This document shows, piece after piece, positions 44,376 through 53,280 of a DNA stretch of 64,000 nucleotides. Source of the stretch: Chrysophaeum taylorii (lineage: Eukaryota > Sar > Pelagophyceae > Pelagomonadales > Pelagomonadaceae); the NCBI GenBank assembly GCA_029834535.1, contig JAQMWT010000020.1:35350-99349 (forward strand), given 5' to 3'. Numbering within the stretch: the stretch's first letter is position 1; every line of letters begins with the position of its first letter. The notes under the pieces are model-generated. The model worked only from the letters and a program-made list of their open reading frames with translations. It was not told the origin of the DNA and made no database searches. The position numbers and the translations under genes were made by a program.

Positions 44376-45398
44376 ATGATGTTTTTGTTGTTGGTTTTAG
44401 TGGTGTCGCGATGCGAGGGCCTCAGCAGCAGCGGCCACGCCGTCATCGTGCAGAACAAGGGCGGCGGCCACGGAGAGATCGGGTTCCACCTCGCCAAGGC
44501 CCTCGCCGCCGCCAAGGACCTCGAAGTGACGATCTTGCAGGACGCCGCCGCAAAGGCGAGCGCCCTGCCCTTTTGCAAATACGATGAGGTGCCGGCGAAA
44601 GTGACGTGGTGCGACCTCGGCGACACCGCGGCTATTGAGGCCGCGCTGCGGGGAACTCCGACGGTGACGCACGTCTTCGACAACTTTGCGAAAAGCAGAG
44701 ACGAAGCTGCTCCCTTCGCGAACGCGGCCAAGAAATCGCCGATGCTCCGGTGCTACGCCTTCGTGTCGAGCGCCGGGATGTACACGTCCAAGGGAATTTT
44801 GAGGGAGACGGACCCCGTGAAGGAAACGGGGCAGCGGGACGTCGAGGTCTACTTGAACGAAGAACTCCCCGGAAAATGGTGCTCGTTCCGGCCCCAGTAC
44901 ATCTACGGACCCTATACGAACAAGCGCGATTACCTCGACTGGTTCCTTCACCGCGTTTCCCGCGAACTCCCGCTCGCCGTCCCCGGGGACGCCCAGCAAC
45001 CCGTGAGCGTGACGCACTGCGAGGACGTCGCGACGCTGCTCGCGTCCGTCGTCGGCAACGAGCTCGAGGCGGCGAACCAGGTATTTAACTGTGGCACGGA
45101 CAAACTCTGTTCCTACGACGACCTCTGTCGCGCCGCCGCTCGGGGTCTCGGAAAACCCCCTCCCGTCGTCGCCTCGCTTCCCCCCGGTACGAAATCAACC
45201 TTTCCCTTTCGTCCCAATGCCGAGGGGTTCGCCGTCCGCGTCAAAAAGGCAAAGGACAAGCTCAAATGGGCAGGCGCGACCCACGACGTCCTCGCCGACC
45301 TCGAGGGCTTTTATAAGGACGACTTCCTAGCTTTAGGCCACCATCTCGGTCCTCTCGACACCCAAAATGACATGCTCCACCTCGCGGCGAATCTTTAA
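44376..45398 (+). CDS. CSP41-like chloroplast stem-loop-binding protein (atypical SDR)
   Basis: The protein has 340 residues. A hydrophobic N-terminus (MMFLLLVLVVSRCEG) precedes HAVIVQNKGGGHGEIGFHLA, a modified Gly-rich cofactor loop. The epimerase-like fold and RPQYIYGPYTNKRDYLDWFL, LPLAVPGDAQQPVSVTHCED and QVFNCGTDK match plastid CSP41a/b. CSP41 proteins bind and cut stem-loop RNAs and stabilise plastid transcripts; they lack normal reductase function. A complete bipartite plastid signal is not obvious after the signal peptide. Codon use matches neighbours. Confidence 0.82.
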   Translation: MMFLLLVLVVSRCEGLSSSGHAVIVQNKGGGHGEIGFHLAKALAAAKDLEVTILQDAAAKASALPFCKYDEVPAKVTWCDLGDTAAIEAALRGTPTVTHVFDNFAKSRDEAAPFANAAKKSPMLRCYAFVSSAGMYTSKGILRETDPVKETGQRDVEVYLNEELPGKWCSFRPQYIYGPYTNKRDYLDWFLHRVSRELPLAVPGDAQQPVSVTHCEDVATLLASVVGNELEAANQVFNCGTDKLCSYDDLCRAAARGLGKPPPVVASLPPGTKSTFPFRPNAEGFAVRVKKAKDKLKWAGATHDVLADLEGFYKDDFLALGHHLGPLDTQNDMLHLAANL

Positions 45399-45515
45399 CC
45401 CTTATGTTATCTCTCTGACGCACCACGCATCCTCCACTTGGGACCGTCAGGAGACGCAACAAACGTCAGTCCTATAGCAGTAGTGACCTCGGTAGCAGTT
45501 GCAGTTAGAGATAAA

Positions 45516-46760
45516 ATGAGTTCGAGTTCTTCGTCGTCGTCGTCCTCCGTCAAGATGGTTGTCCGCGCTCAGACGAGCGTCCGGCGATGGATGGGGACGC
45601 TGCCCGAGGGCTTCTCCGAGAAGGAGATCGAGAGCGTGGAGCGCGTGGCCTCAAAAATGTGTCACCTCTTTGCTTTTCAGAGCGCCGACCATCTCCTCGA
45701 AGCTGTCGAACGCAAGAGAGGAACCCTCGTCGAAGGCGCTGGCCGCCTGCTCTTCAGCGCGGTCGTCGCGGCGGCAGGAAAGGTTCCGCACCCCCGCGGG
45801 GGTCGCTGGGGTTGCCTCGCGGTAGAGGAGGAAGACGCTTCGGAGCCCAAATCTCCCGAAAAGCAGCAGCAGCCGGCGTCGATTTCGCGATACTTTCGGT
45901 TCTATACCTCGACGCCCACCCCTTCCGAGGAGCAGCAGCAGCAGCAGCCTCCTCAGAAGGAGGAAGATGAATCCCCCAAAGAAGAGGAGCCGCGTCGTGC
46001 TCCCCCCGCGCGCCTGGAGCGCGCGAAGGAGCGTGCGGCCGCGGTACTCGATAAGCTCGAGGCCGCGGCCCAGCGCGTCGACGTCATCGTCGGTCCGCCG
46101 GTCGGCGCCTGCGCGCGTCGCATCGAGAAGTGGGTACCCTACACCATTGAGCCTTTCGCTCGCCGCCACGCCATCCTGATCGCGTTGTGCTCGCTCTCTG
46201 CCGCGGTCGGCGCCGTCGGTGCCGCGTGCGTCAAGGCAAAACCATGCGCGCGCGCTACGCATCCGGGAGGATTTTTTGTCCGAGAGGACCCCGTTCTGGC
46301 CAAAGTCGCCCAGCGCCTCGGCTTGAACGCAACACAAGACGAATCCTCGTCCAAATCCTCCGTGTTCTCGAAGATATCGTGGCTCGGCTACGACAAGACC
46401 GCGTCATCGCCACCCTCGCCGCCCCCCAAGGCAAAGAAGCCCCGCTTCTCCGCCCCGGGCCTCCTCAAGAAGAACAAACCCCGCACCACCACCGACGCGG
46501 TAAGGCACGTCTCCACGCGCAAGACCATGCCGGCCGGCCACAAACCCGCAAAATCTCTCCTCCGACCTTGGGAAGATCCCGACCACCTCACGACGAGCGA
46601 CGTCGCCATCCTCCCCCCGAACGGCGTCCTCCGTGGCAAGGTCTTCTTCGTCCTCAAGATTGCCGCCCCCATCGTGGCCATTATCTTCGCCCAGTTCTTC
46701 GCCGTCCGATTCATGGTCGGCCAGGGCGTCAAAGGCCTCGTCGCCTCCCTCACCGCGTGA
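45516..46760 (+). CDS. Hypothetical membrane protein with two transmembrane segments
   Basis: The first ATG is at 45,516 (414 residues). The N-terminus has a poly-Ser tract followed by a helical soluble region (residues about 25-90). An acidic Gln/Glu/Pro-rich linker follows, then a coiled-coil-like stretch (ARLERAKERAAAVLDKLEAA). One membrane helix lies at about residues 210-235 and a second at about 380-400. The C-terminal loop is basic and Pro-rich. No family is recognised. An organelle-envelope location is a guess only. Confidence 0.6.
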   Translation: MSSSSSSSSSSVKMVVRAQTSVRRWMGTLPEGFSEKEIESVERVASKMCHLFAFQSADHLLEAVERKRGTLVEGAGRLLFSAVVAAAGKVPHPRGGRWGCLAVEEEDASEPKSPEKQQQPASISRYFRFYTSTPTPSEEQQQQQPPQKEEDESPKEEEPRRAPPARLERAKERAAAVLDKLEAAAQRVDVIVGPPVGACARRIEKWVPYTIEPFARRHAILIALCSLSAAVGAVGAACVKAKPCARATHPGGFFVREDPVLAKVAQRLGLNATQDESSSKSSVFSKISWLGYDKTASSPPSPPPKAKKPRFSAPGLLKKNKPRTTTDAVRHVSTRKTMPAGHKPAKSLLRPWEDPDHLTTSDVAILPPNGVLRGKVFFVLKIAAPIVAIIFAQFFAVRFMVGQGVKGLVASLTA

Positions 46761-47186
46761 GGGGAGAGGAGAGGAAAGGAGCGGAGCCTTGCTGCTCCAC
46801 GAGCTGCGGCCTTCTTGTTGTTCTCATCTTCCCTTCTTTTCTCTTCACACGTGCGCTCCCGAATCATCGAATCACCTCATTAGACGAGAACCAACCCCCT
46901 CCTGTTGTTCGACTAATACCCTTGCGCCGCACGCCCCTGTCGCGTTCATCATGGACACGTGCCCTCGATACCCGCCGCTGCCCGCCGCCGGGTTCCATCA
47001 ACAACAACATCCATTATTCCATTATTATGTTATAACCTGGGCTGCTGGCGCCTTTGCTGCTGCTGCTGCTGGTGGTGTTGTGTAAAGTGTACGACGACGA
47101 AGGGGGGTTATTTGTAAAGTACACGACGAAGGGTTATTTATTACTACTCCTACTACTACTACTCGCGGTCGCGAAGAGAGAGAAGA
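46761..47186. other. Intergenic region upstream of the proteasome gene
   Basis: It contains two near-copies of a GTAAAGT...ACGACGAAGG block (about 47,083-47,132), which may be promoter-proximal repeats, and short CTA/CTG trinucleotide runs. No gene is supported. Confidence 0.5.
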
Positions 47187-47981
47187 ATGGCTCGTCGATA
47201 CGACCGGAACGTGACGACGTTCTCGCCAGAGGGCCGGCTCCACCAGGTCGAGTACGCCGTGGAGGCCATAAACAACGCCGGGACTGCCGTTGGGATCCTG
47301 GCCGTGGACGGCGTGGTGATGGCGGGCGAGAAGCAGAAGGTGACCAAGCTGCTCGAAGCGCCCAAGTCGAGCGAGAAGATCTACAAGCTGGACTCCCACG
47401 TCGCGACGGTGGTCGCGGGACTGACGTCGGACGCGAATATCCTCATCAACGAGGCCCGTCTCGCTGCGCAGCGGTACTTGTATCAATACGGCGAACCGAT
47501 TCCGGTCGAACAACTCGTCGAGCGGGTGTGCAACCACAAGCAGCTCTATACGCAGTACGGCGGCCAGCGTCCGTTTGGCGTCAAGTTTTTGTTCGCGGGT
47601 CACGACAAGCATTTTGGGTATCAGTTGTATCTGTCGGATCCGTCGGGTAATTACTCGGGGTGGAAAGCGACGTGCATGGGACAGAACTCGAACGCCGGAC
47701 AGAGCCTTCTTAAAAACGAGTACGAAGAGACGATGACCACCGACGCCTGCGTCAAGTTGGCCTTGAAGGTCCTCCACAAGACGATGGAGAGCCTCACGGC
47801 CGACAATTTGGACCTCTTTTCGCTCAAGCTCGTCGACGGCAAGATGGTCCACACCGTCTACGCCCACGACACGGTCGCCGACCTCCTCGCCGTCGTCAAG
47901 GAAGAACAGGAAGCGGCCGACCGCGCCGCCGAAGCCAAAGCCGCCCAGACCCTTCAGTCCACGACCACAACCCCGGCTTAG
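47187..47981 (+). CDS. PSMA4: 20S proteasome alpha-3 subunit (PSMA4/Pre9/PAC)
   Basis: The protein has 264 residues. It begins MARRYDRNVTTFSPEGRLHQ, with the proteasome alpha N-terminal signature, and continues VEYAVEAINNAGTAVGILA. KRPFGV-type sequence (GGQRPFGVKFLFAGHDKHFG) and LYLSDPSGNYSGWKATCMGQ are alpha-3 specific. Length fits the subunit (about 250-260). Alpha subunits are non-catalytic and form the outer rings of the 20S core. The C-terminal tail is Ala/Thr-rich. The gene is uninterrupted and convergent with the MOCS3-like gene 16 bp downstream. Confidence 0.95.
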   Translation: MARRYDRNVTTFSPEGRLHQVEYAVEAINNAGTAVGILAVDGVVMAGEKQKVTKLLEAPKSSEKIYKLDSHVATVVAGLTSDANILINEARLAAQRYLYQYGEPIPVEQLVERVCNHKQLYTQYGGQRPFGVKFLFAGHDKHFGYQLYLSDPSGNYSGWKATCMGQNSNAGQSLLKNEYEETMTTDACVKLALKVLHKTMESLTADNLDLFSLKLVDGKMVHTVYAHDTVADLLAVVKEEQEAADRAAEAKAAQTLQSTTTTPA

Positions 47982-47997
47982 GATACAACAACACGCG

Positions 47998-49167
47998 CTA
48001 GTACACCGGAAGGCGGGGGTCGACGTCGCGCGCCCAGGCGAGAATGCCCCCTTCCATGTTGTAGAGGCGGGTGAACCCGAGCTTGGCGAGGGCCTTGCAG
48101 GCGAGGCGGCTCCGGAACCCGGTTTTGCAATGGACGAGGACGTCCCTGTCGCGCGGGAGTTTCGACGCGAGGGTCGCGACGCTTCGGTGCTCGCACAATC
48201 CGTCGGCAAACGGGAGGCCGCAAATGGCCGCCTCCTGGGGCATCCGGACATCCAACACGTAGGGGGTCCACCCGTCCGCGAGGCGCGACGCAACGTCCCG
48301 CGCTCCGATCGTCTCGAACGCAAAAGCGTCCTCTTCGAGTACGGCGGCGGCGGCGGCGGCTTCCGTCTCGTTGACGACGACGACGCGGGGACGCGCGCCG
48401 CGAACCAGCGGGATTTCGTTGAAGCGCATCGCGAGCGCATCGTAGCAAAGCAGGCGGTTCGCGAGAGTCTCGCCGATCGGCCTTCCTATCAGGAGCTTGA
48501 CGACCTCCGTGGCTTGAATGCTCCCGAGGACGCCGCAGAGGACGCCCAAGACCCCGCCTTCCGCGCAGCTCGGGACGGCACCCGGCGGCGGTTTCGCAGC
48601 CAGGACGTCGCGGTACGTCGCTCCCACGCCCGGCGGGTAATTGAAGACCGAGACTTGTCCGGCGAAGCGAAGGATCGCCGCGTACACGTTCGGCTTACCG
48701 CACGCCACGCACGCGTCGTCCACCAAAAACTTGGTGTCGAAGTTGTCCGAGCCGTCGACGACCACGTCGTGGGCTGCGACCAGCTCTGCCGCATTCTCGA
48801 GAGTCAGTCTCTCTCTCACCTGTTCGACGACGCATCCAGGATTCACCCGCTCCAGCGTTTCGCTCGCCGACTGCGTCTTCGGTACCCCTACGCTCCCCGA
48901 GCTGTGGATGATCTGCCGCTGCAGGTTCGACACCTCGACCACGTCGTCGTCGACCACTGTGATGGTCCCGACGCCGGCGGCAGCCAGGTACAGCATTGCC
49001 GGACTCCCGAGCCCGCCCGCGCCGACGCACAGAACTCGCGAATTTTTCAGCTTCTCCTGACCCGCCACGCCCACCTCCCCGAGGATCAGATGCCTCGAGT
49101 ACCGAGCCACTTCCCCGTGGCTCAGATGAGACCACGCCCAACACGATGCTGACAACAACAGCAACAT
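47998..49167 (-). CDS. MoeB/ThiF-type E1-like sulfur-carrier activating enzyme with rhodanese domain (MOCS3/UBA4/MoeZ-like)
   Basis: The protein has 389 residues. The adenylating domain has VLCVGAGGLGSPAMLYLAAA, VSNLQRQIIHSSGSVG and DGSDNFDTKFLVDDAC, with the catalytic-cysteine loop PSCAEGGVLGVLCGVLGSIQ. The C-terminal rhodanese domain has the active-site loop VLVHCKTGFRS. The enzyme adenylates and thiolates sulfur-carrier proteins for molybdopterin or tRNA thiolation. The zinc-binding CxxC of MOCS3 is replaced by TYRD, as in cyanobacterial MoeB, hinting at a plastid-lineage origin. The first ~14 residues are hydrophobic and may be a signal peptide. Confidence 0.9.
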   Translation of the reverse strand: MLLLLSASCWAWSHLSHGEVARYSRHLILGEVGVAGQEKLKNSRVLCVGAGGLGSPAMLYLAAAGVGTITVVDDDVVEVSNLQRQIIHSSGSVGVPKTQSASETLERVNPGCVVEQVRERLTLENAAELVAAHDVVVDGSDNFDTKFLVDDACVACGKPNVYAAILRFAGQVSVFNYPPGVGATYRDVLAAKPPPGAVPSCAEGGVLGVLCGVLGSIQATEVVKLLIGRPIGETLANRLLCYDALAMRFNEIPLVRGARPRVVVVNETEAAAAAAVLEEDAFAFETIGARDVASRLADGWTPYVLDVRMPQEAAICGLPFADGLCEHRSVATLASKLPRDRDVLVHCKTGFRSRLACKALAKLGFTRLYNMEGGILAWARDVDPRLPVY

Positions 49168-49212
49168 CCAGTGTTACTTACTTACCCTGGTTTACAGGCA
49201 TTAGTAGGGTAA

Positions 49213-49489
49213 GAGTTACGTGTCGACTGTCGGTTGGCAGCAGCCGGAACGTTCGCAGTGGGACGGGGTATGGCCGGGGGGCGAAGACGGAAGGTTATCG
49301 GCGAGTTGGTTCTCAGTCACACCCCGGTCTCCTCGTCGCATGGCGACAACAAGCTTGATGGTCACTCGCCGCCGACCGACCTTTCGGCGCTCCTCGTCTA
49401 CAGGCCCGTGATTCCTGACTGGCTCCTGTCGGTCCGGCCTGGCTCCCATGCTCGGGAGAGGTCTGAAGTTAGTTAGTTAGTTAGTCAAC
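49213..49489 (+). repeat. Dispersed repeat with (TTAG)n tail, copy 2
   Basis: The right ~190 bp match copy 1 at 28,866-29,094 in opposite orientation; similarity stops near 49,297. It ends AGAGGTCTGAAG plus about four TTAG units, beyond which the AT-rich island begins. The pattern fits a 5'-truncated non-LTR element; no reverse transcriptase is present. Confidence 0.7.
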
Positions 49490-50462
49490 TACTGCTGCTG
49501 CAAAGAATGGCTAATGGCGACGCACGCCATACGCAGCGGAGCGAGAGGTAAACCGCAACGCCCAAAGTAGGAGCGATTTCTTTCGATGAAGGTACTCCAG
49601 AGAGCTACACTATTATGTGTGGGACACTGGAACATTTCACACCTATCTCTACACGAGGGTTTTCTCTCCTTAATACGACTTTCCCTCCCTCCTTCCTTCC
49701 TTACCCCTTCCGCCCTTTTATCTCAAATTATTATGAAGAACCCAATCTGAAGCTCTTTTCCAACATGGAGTAGGCCTCCAGGTGCGTACCGTCAGGTACG
49801 GGGTTTTCTGTTTAATTAACAGAGACTTCGTTCCTCGTTGTCAGTGCAAACGCTTCTATGGGACCTAATGTCCTTAAGGAGTCAGGGCTTAAATCCCTAC
49901 CTTGTGTAGTAGCATGTGACAAGCGGAATGGTCTGTACACGCCTAAGACTGCACGCAGTCTATACCATGTACCCGGAGAGGGTCAAATCTCTCCAGGTTA
50001 TGGGCCCAGATGCGTAGGTGTGTCAGCCCAACTGTGTTGTACGTATAAATGGAGTGATCAATTTACGCCTGATCACGAGTATAATGCGACAATGTGTTTG
50101 GCGGTGGTCTACTGTACATATTAGTTGTGTGACGGTATGTGCCCACCAGTTAAATTTGTTTGTGACCGAGTTGGGTCGGTCACTGGTCGTATGCACTCGC
50201 ATAACCAATATAATTAAAATTTTTCCTATACAAGCCGCGGAAACTTGTACGGTTTTTTCCTTCCATTCCCCAACAAAAGACTGACTGCTCGAGAACTCAA
50301 GTCGCCCTGTTTTAAATAGCATGTTGATTTGTTTGGTCTTGTCAATAAGCCCACGTTTAAAATAGCGTACTGTACATAGAACCCGCACTTGAGAAACCCT
50401 TCATTCTTATGTGTCGAATATGTCTATCAATCCTATAACCTATTTCTTAATTGGTCACAATC
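49490..50462 (+). other. Leader or possible LTR-like region of the AT-rich element
   Basis: No protein is recognised. A TATA-like GTATAAATGG lies at about 50,042. Short repeats of TACTGTACATA occur at about 50,112 and 50,368. No matching downstream copy was seen that would define it as an LTR, nor a primer-binding site of the common initiator-tRNA type. Confidence 0.35.
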
Positions 50463-53165
50463 ATGTCAAAACAAAAAATTACATCCACCACGGATATCTA
50501 CAAACAAGAACAAATCCTCGTTGATAAGATTAGCGCAGGAATGCGTTTCCAAGACAATTCAACCAAGGTGAGCTTGCAAATTGAGGTGCTTCGCAGGCAT
50601 ATGACAAGTCCATATGTGGACGCGTTATTCTGCTTCGATTCATATGAAGCTCATACCCGAAATGCTCCGGAATATAATCAACTTCTTGAACAAGAAGCTG
50701 ATATCATCTTCGCTCAATGGAAAGCCGAACAAGTAAACGATTTAAACTTGCCTGATGAAGATACCCTGCCTGACCATATTAAAACTTGGCACGTCAACTC
50801 ATCGCATCAATTATCAATTGATGTCCTTAATAAACTTGAACGACTTTACTACCAAGAGTCGTACAACACCATTCGTCCCGAATTAAATGAGGATGTCAAA
50901 CGTGTCCTCACTTTATTAAATACCCGATTCCCTAAATCAATTGTGTATGATTCATCTCTAACTAACATGTCCTTTACAGGTCTCTCTAATGCCGACTGGA
51001 TCAAACACTGCGAAACTTATGCTGGTTTCTTGTACACATTCTTTAACTTGGAGTCGCAGGAAAAGCCCGCACTCGCTATGTGGCCTCAACTAAAGAAGAT
51101 TTATGCAACTACTGCACATCCCAATAAATTACGTGCTATAATGCTTTTAGCTTACCATTACTATGAGACAGTGTCTTGTACAGATGTAACTGAGCTTAAA
51201 TCTCAGTTTAACCGAATGTTTCTAAATGTTAATTGGTATGCCCATGTTTTTGTCGAACAACTCCTTGCCTTCCAGTCTCAGGCAAAGCAATTAAATAATG
51301 ATGAAGCATCAATCCAATTTAATAACTCCATAATCACTCTTAAAGCTCACGAGGAGATCTACCGTCTATATGCTAATTCCTCCGATCACGAGCGCTATTC
51401 TCAATCTTTATTGGAATGGTGTAAACTCTACGAGACACGCCCTAGGAACAACTCGACTCACGATCCTGAATTGTTAAAGCTAGTTGATCCTAACGACGTT
51501 CGCCCACTATTAGAATTCTTGTTAAAGATATACAATGAAACAACGTTTTCCTCTAACCGACGCTTGGATAAACCCGCTTCTTGGATCCCGTACATCCCTG
51601 GTACTACCGCTACCAAGCCACCTAAGGTATTATTGATGGATACTATTCATCAATCACACGACTCTCTAAACAACGCTTACTCGTTGTTAGCTACTGTAGC
51701 TGGACAGTCTGGCTTCAACGCTCGTAAGCTTCGTAATGCAAAAGTTAAAGCATCGACAATTTCACCTCGTGACACATCGTACTATCGTCCACCCTCAAAT
51801 TATAACGTCAAAGGTACCAGCTTCGATCGTCCTGTCTACTCATCTTCCTCTAACCGCAATGCACGCTCTAATATGTCTCTTATGGACCGGGCTACTTATC
51901 AAGTTGATCGTCTTCGCCACCTGTTTGGTAAATTACAGGAAGCGAATCCCAACCCCTCTACCGATTCTAAAATGGTACAGGAGGAAATGAAAAGCTTGTT
52001 GAGTACCCTCTGGATAACCGCTTCTCAAGCTTCGACACAGTCCTTAGATCCTGACGAAGCCACCCAAGTTCATCTCTACTTATCTCGAGTTGATACTATG
52101 TCCAATACCATATCGAACCTCTTAGAAGCCGATAAGGAATCTCTTGTTTCAGAAGAAAAGCATAAAACTGAAACATCTGCTCCTGAAGCGTCCCCCAGTG
52201 ATGCGGAGCAGAGGGGGACTGCTGATACAGAGAAAATGTTCCACACTTTTCTGTCCATTAAAGATGATGAAATCGATAACATCCCTCAGCCGCTATTGCA
52301 GCACATAAATGCTAAAGCTCAGAATGCTATCGTTCGTCGTCAAGCTCGGGAAACTTCCTCGCACTCTGAGCTCCCCAGTAGTCTATCCAATGAAGATAAT
52401 GAAGATGGTACAAATCCCCCTGTGTTGCTACCAAAATCAAATACTGGTTTTACACTCGTCGTTGTGCCTTCCGAACAAACGCTAAATTTCATGACACAGT
52501 ACGTGTTTGGTCAAAGCTCAACGCATGCCTGTTATGCAACAATGCCTAAACTGTACAACGAGTGCAATTTGCCGCTAATGACTACGCCAGGATATGCTGA
52601 CACATGTGCTTCTCAACATGTAATTAACTTTAAACGTTATGCTGATCCTATTCACATCGTAAAGCTACCCGAGTCCTTATCACCTGCTATCCAGACTGCT
52701 ACGGATACGCAGAGAATCACACATGCTATGATTATAAGGACCGTCATTCCCGCTCTCCCAAAGCATCCAAATGAAGGATATGTAAAGCTAGACGTTGCGC
52801 TTTTTCTACCCAAGCAAAACGACCATAACGATCCCGTTCTGCACATCATCAGTATGACCCAATGGGGAGAAGATAAACTTGGTATACATCTTTATGGAGT
52901 TGAATTTAAAGGACAATCATCTATCCCGAGTAAAATTGATGATAATGTCAAGATTACTTTGTTTAGACTCAGTAACCTGTTGCCAACTCTACCAATTTAT
53001 TCGCTACAACAAGCAAAAGCGCGTAAAATGGAACTTCGCTCACTACAGTTCAGACTATGTGCTTTTAATGAACAACGCGAAATGCGCAAACTATATTCCA
53101 CCCTCATGGAACGCGTAATTTACGTCCCATGGCTCAAAACCATCCTGGAGTCAATGCATTCGTAG
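50463..53165 (+). CDS. Copia-like Gag-protease polyprotein
   Basis: The protein has 900 residues from the first ATG. Residues 1-350 are helical and charged, Gag-like, without a CCHC zinc knuckle. Residues about 400-480 are Ser/Asn/Arg-rich; about 490-560 are helical; about 560-700 are acidic and disordered. At residue 713 GYADTCASQHVINF fits the Copia aspartic-protease site D[S/T]GAS.H, with Cys in place of Gly. Downstream, VALFLPKQNDHNDPVLHIIS is followed by MTQWGEDKLGIHLYGVEF, which parallels the Copia LYVPxLxxNLLSVSQL block. The frame stays open over 2.7 kb, so the copy is young or selected. No integrase or reverse transcriptase follows. The Gag part is assigned by position and composition only. 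Confidence 0.65.
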   Translation: MSKQKITSTTDIYKQEQILVDKISAGMRFQDNSTKVSLQIEVLRRHMTSPYVDALFCFDSYEAHTRNAPEYNQLLEQEADIIFAQWKAEQVNDLNLPDEDTLPDHIKTWHVNSSHQLSIDVLNKLERLYYQESYNTIRPELNEDVKRVLTLLNTRFPKSIVYDSSLTNMSFTGLSNADWIKHCETYAGFLYTFFNLESQEKPALAMWPQLKKIYATTAHPNKLRAIMLLAYHYYETVSCTDVTELKSQFNRMFLNVNWYAHVFVEQLLAFQSQAKQLNNDEASIQFNNSIITLKAHEEIYRLYANSSDHERYSQSLLEWCKLYETRPRNNSTHDPELLKLVDPNDVRPLLEFLLKIYNETTFSSNRRLDKPASWIPYIPGTTATKPPKVLLMDTIHQSHDSLNNAYSLLATVAGQSGFNARKLRNAKVKASTISPRDTSYYRPPSNYNVKGTSFDRPVYSSSSNRNARSNMSLMDRATYQVDRLRHLFGKLQEANPNPSTDSKMVQEEMKSLLSTLWITASQASTQSLDPDEATQVHLYLSRVDTMSNTISNLLEADKESLVSEEKHKTETSAPEASPSDAEQRGTADTEKMFHTFLSIKDDEIDNIPQPLLQHINAKAQNAIVRRQARETSSHSELPSSLSNEDNEDGTNPPVLLPKSNTGFTLVVVPSEQTLNFMTQYVFGQSSTHACYATMPKLYNECNLPLMTTPGYADTCASQHVINFKRYADPIHIVKLPESLSPAIQTATDTQRITHAMIIRTVIPALPKHPNEGYVKLDVALFLPKQNDHNDPVLHIISMTQWGEDKLGIHLYGVEFKGQSSIPSKIDDNVKITLFRLSNLLPTLPIYSLQQAKARKMELRSLQFRLCAFNEQREMRKLYSTLMERVIYVPWLKTILESMHS

Positions 53166-53280
53166 CTGCCTTACATACGCAAGCATTTCCCACCTGTATG
53201 ACGCAAGGTTACAACACGTTTGCTCCATACAGTAACTTCATCTCCTAGCCCACGAATACCTACAGTAACTCTACTCTGGG

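Noticed and set aside
49858-50124. 88-codon ORF in the leader of the AT-rich element
   Set aside because: It has no known domain and overlaps other short frames; it is better treated as non-coding leader.
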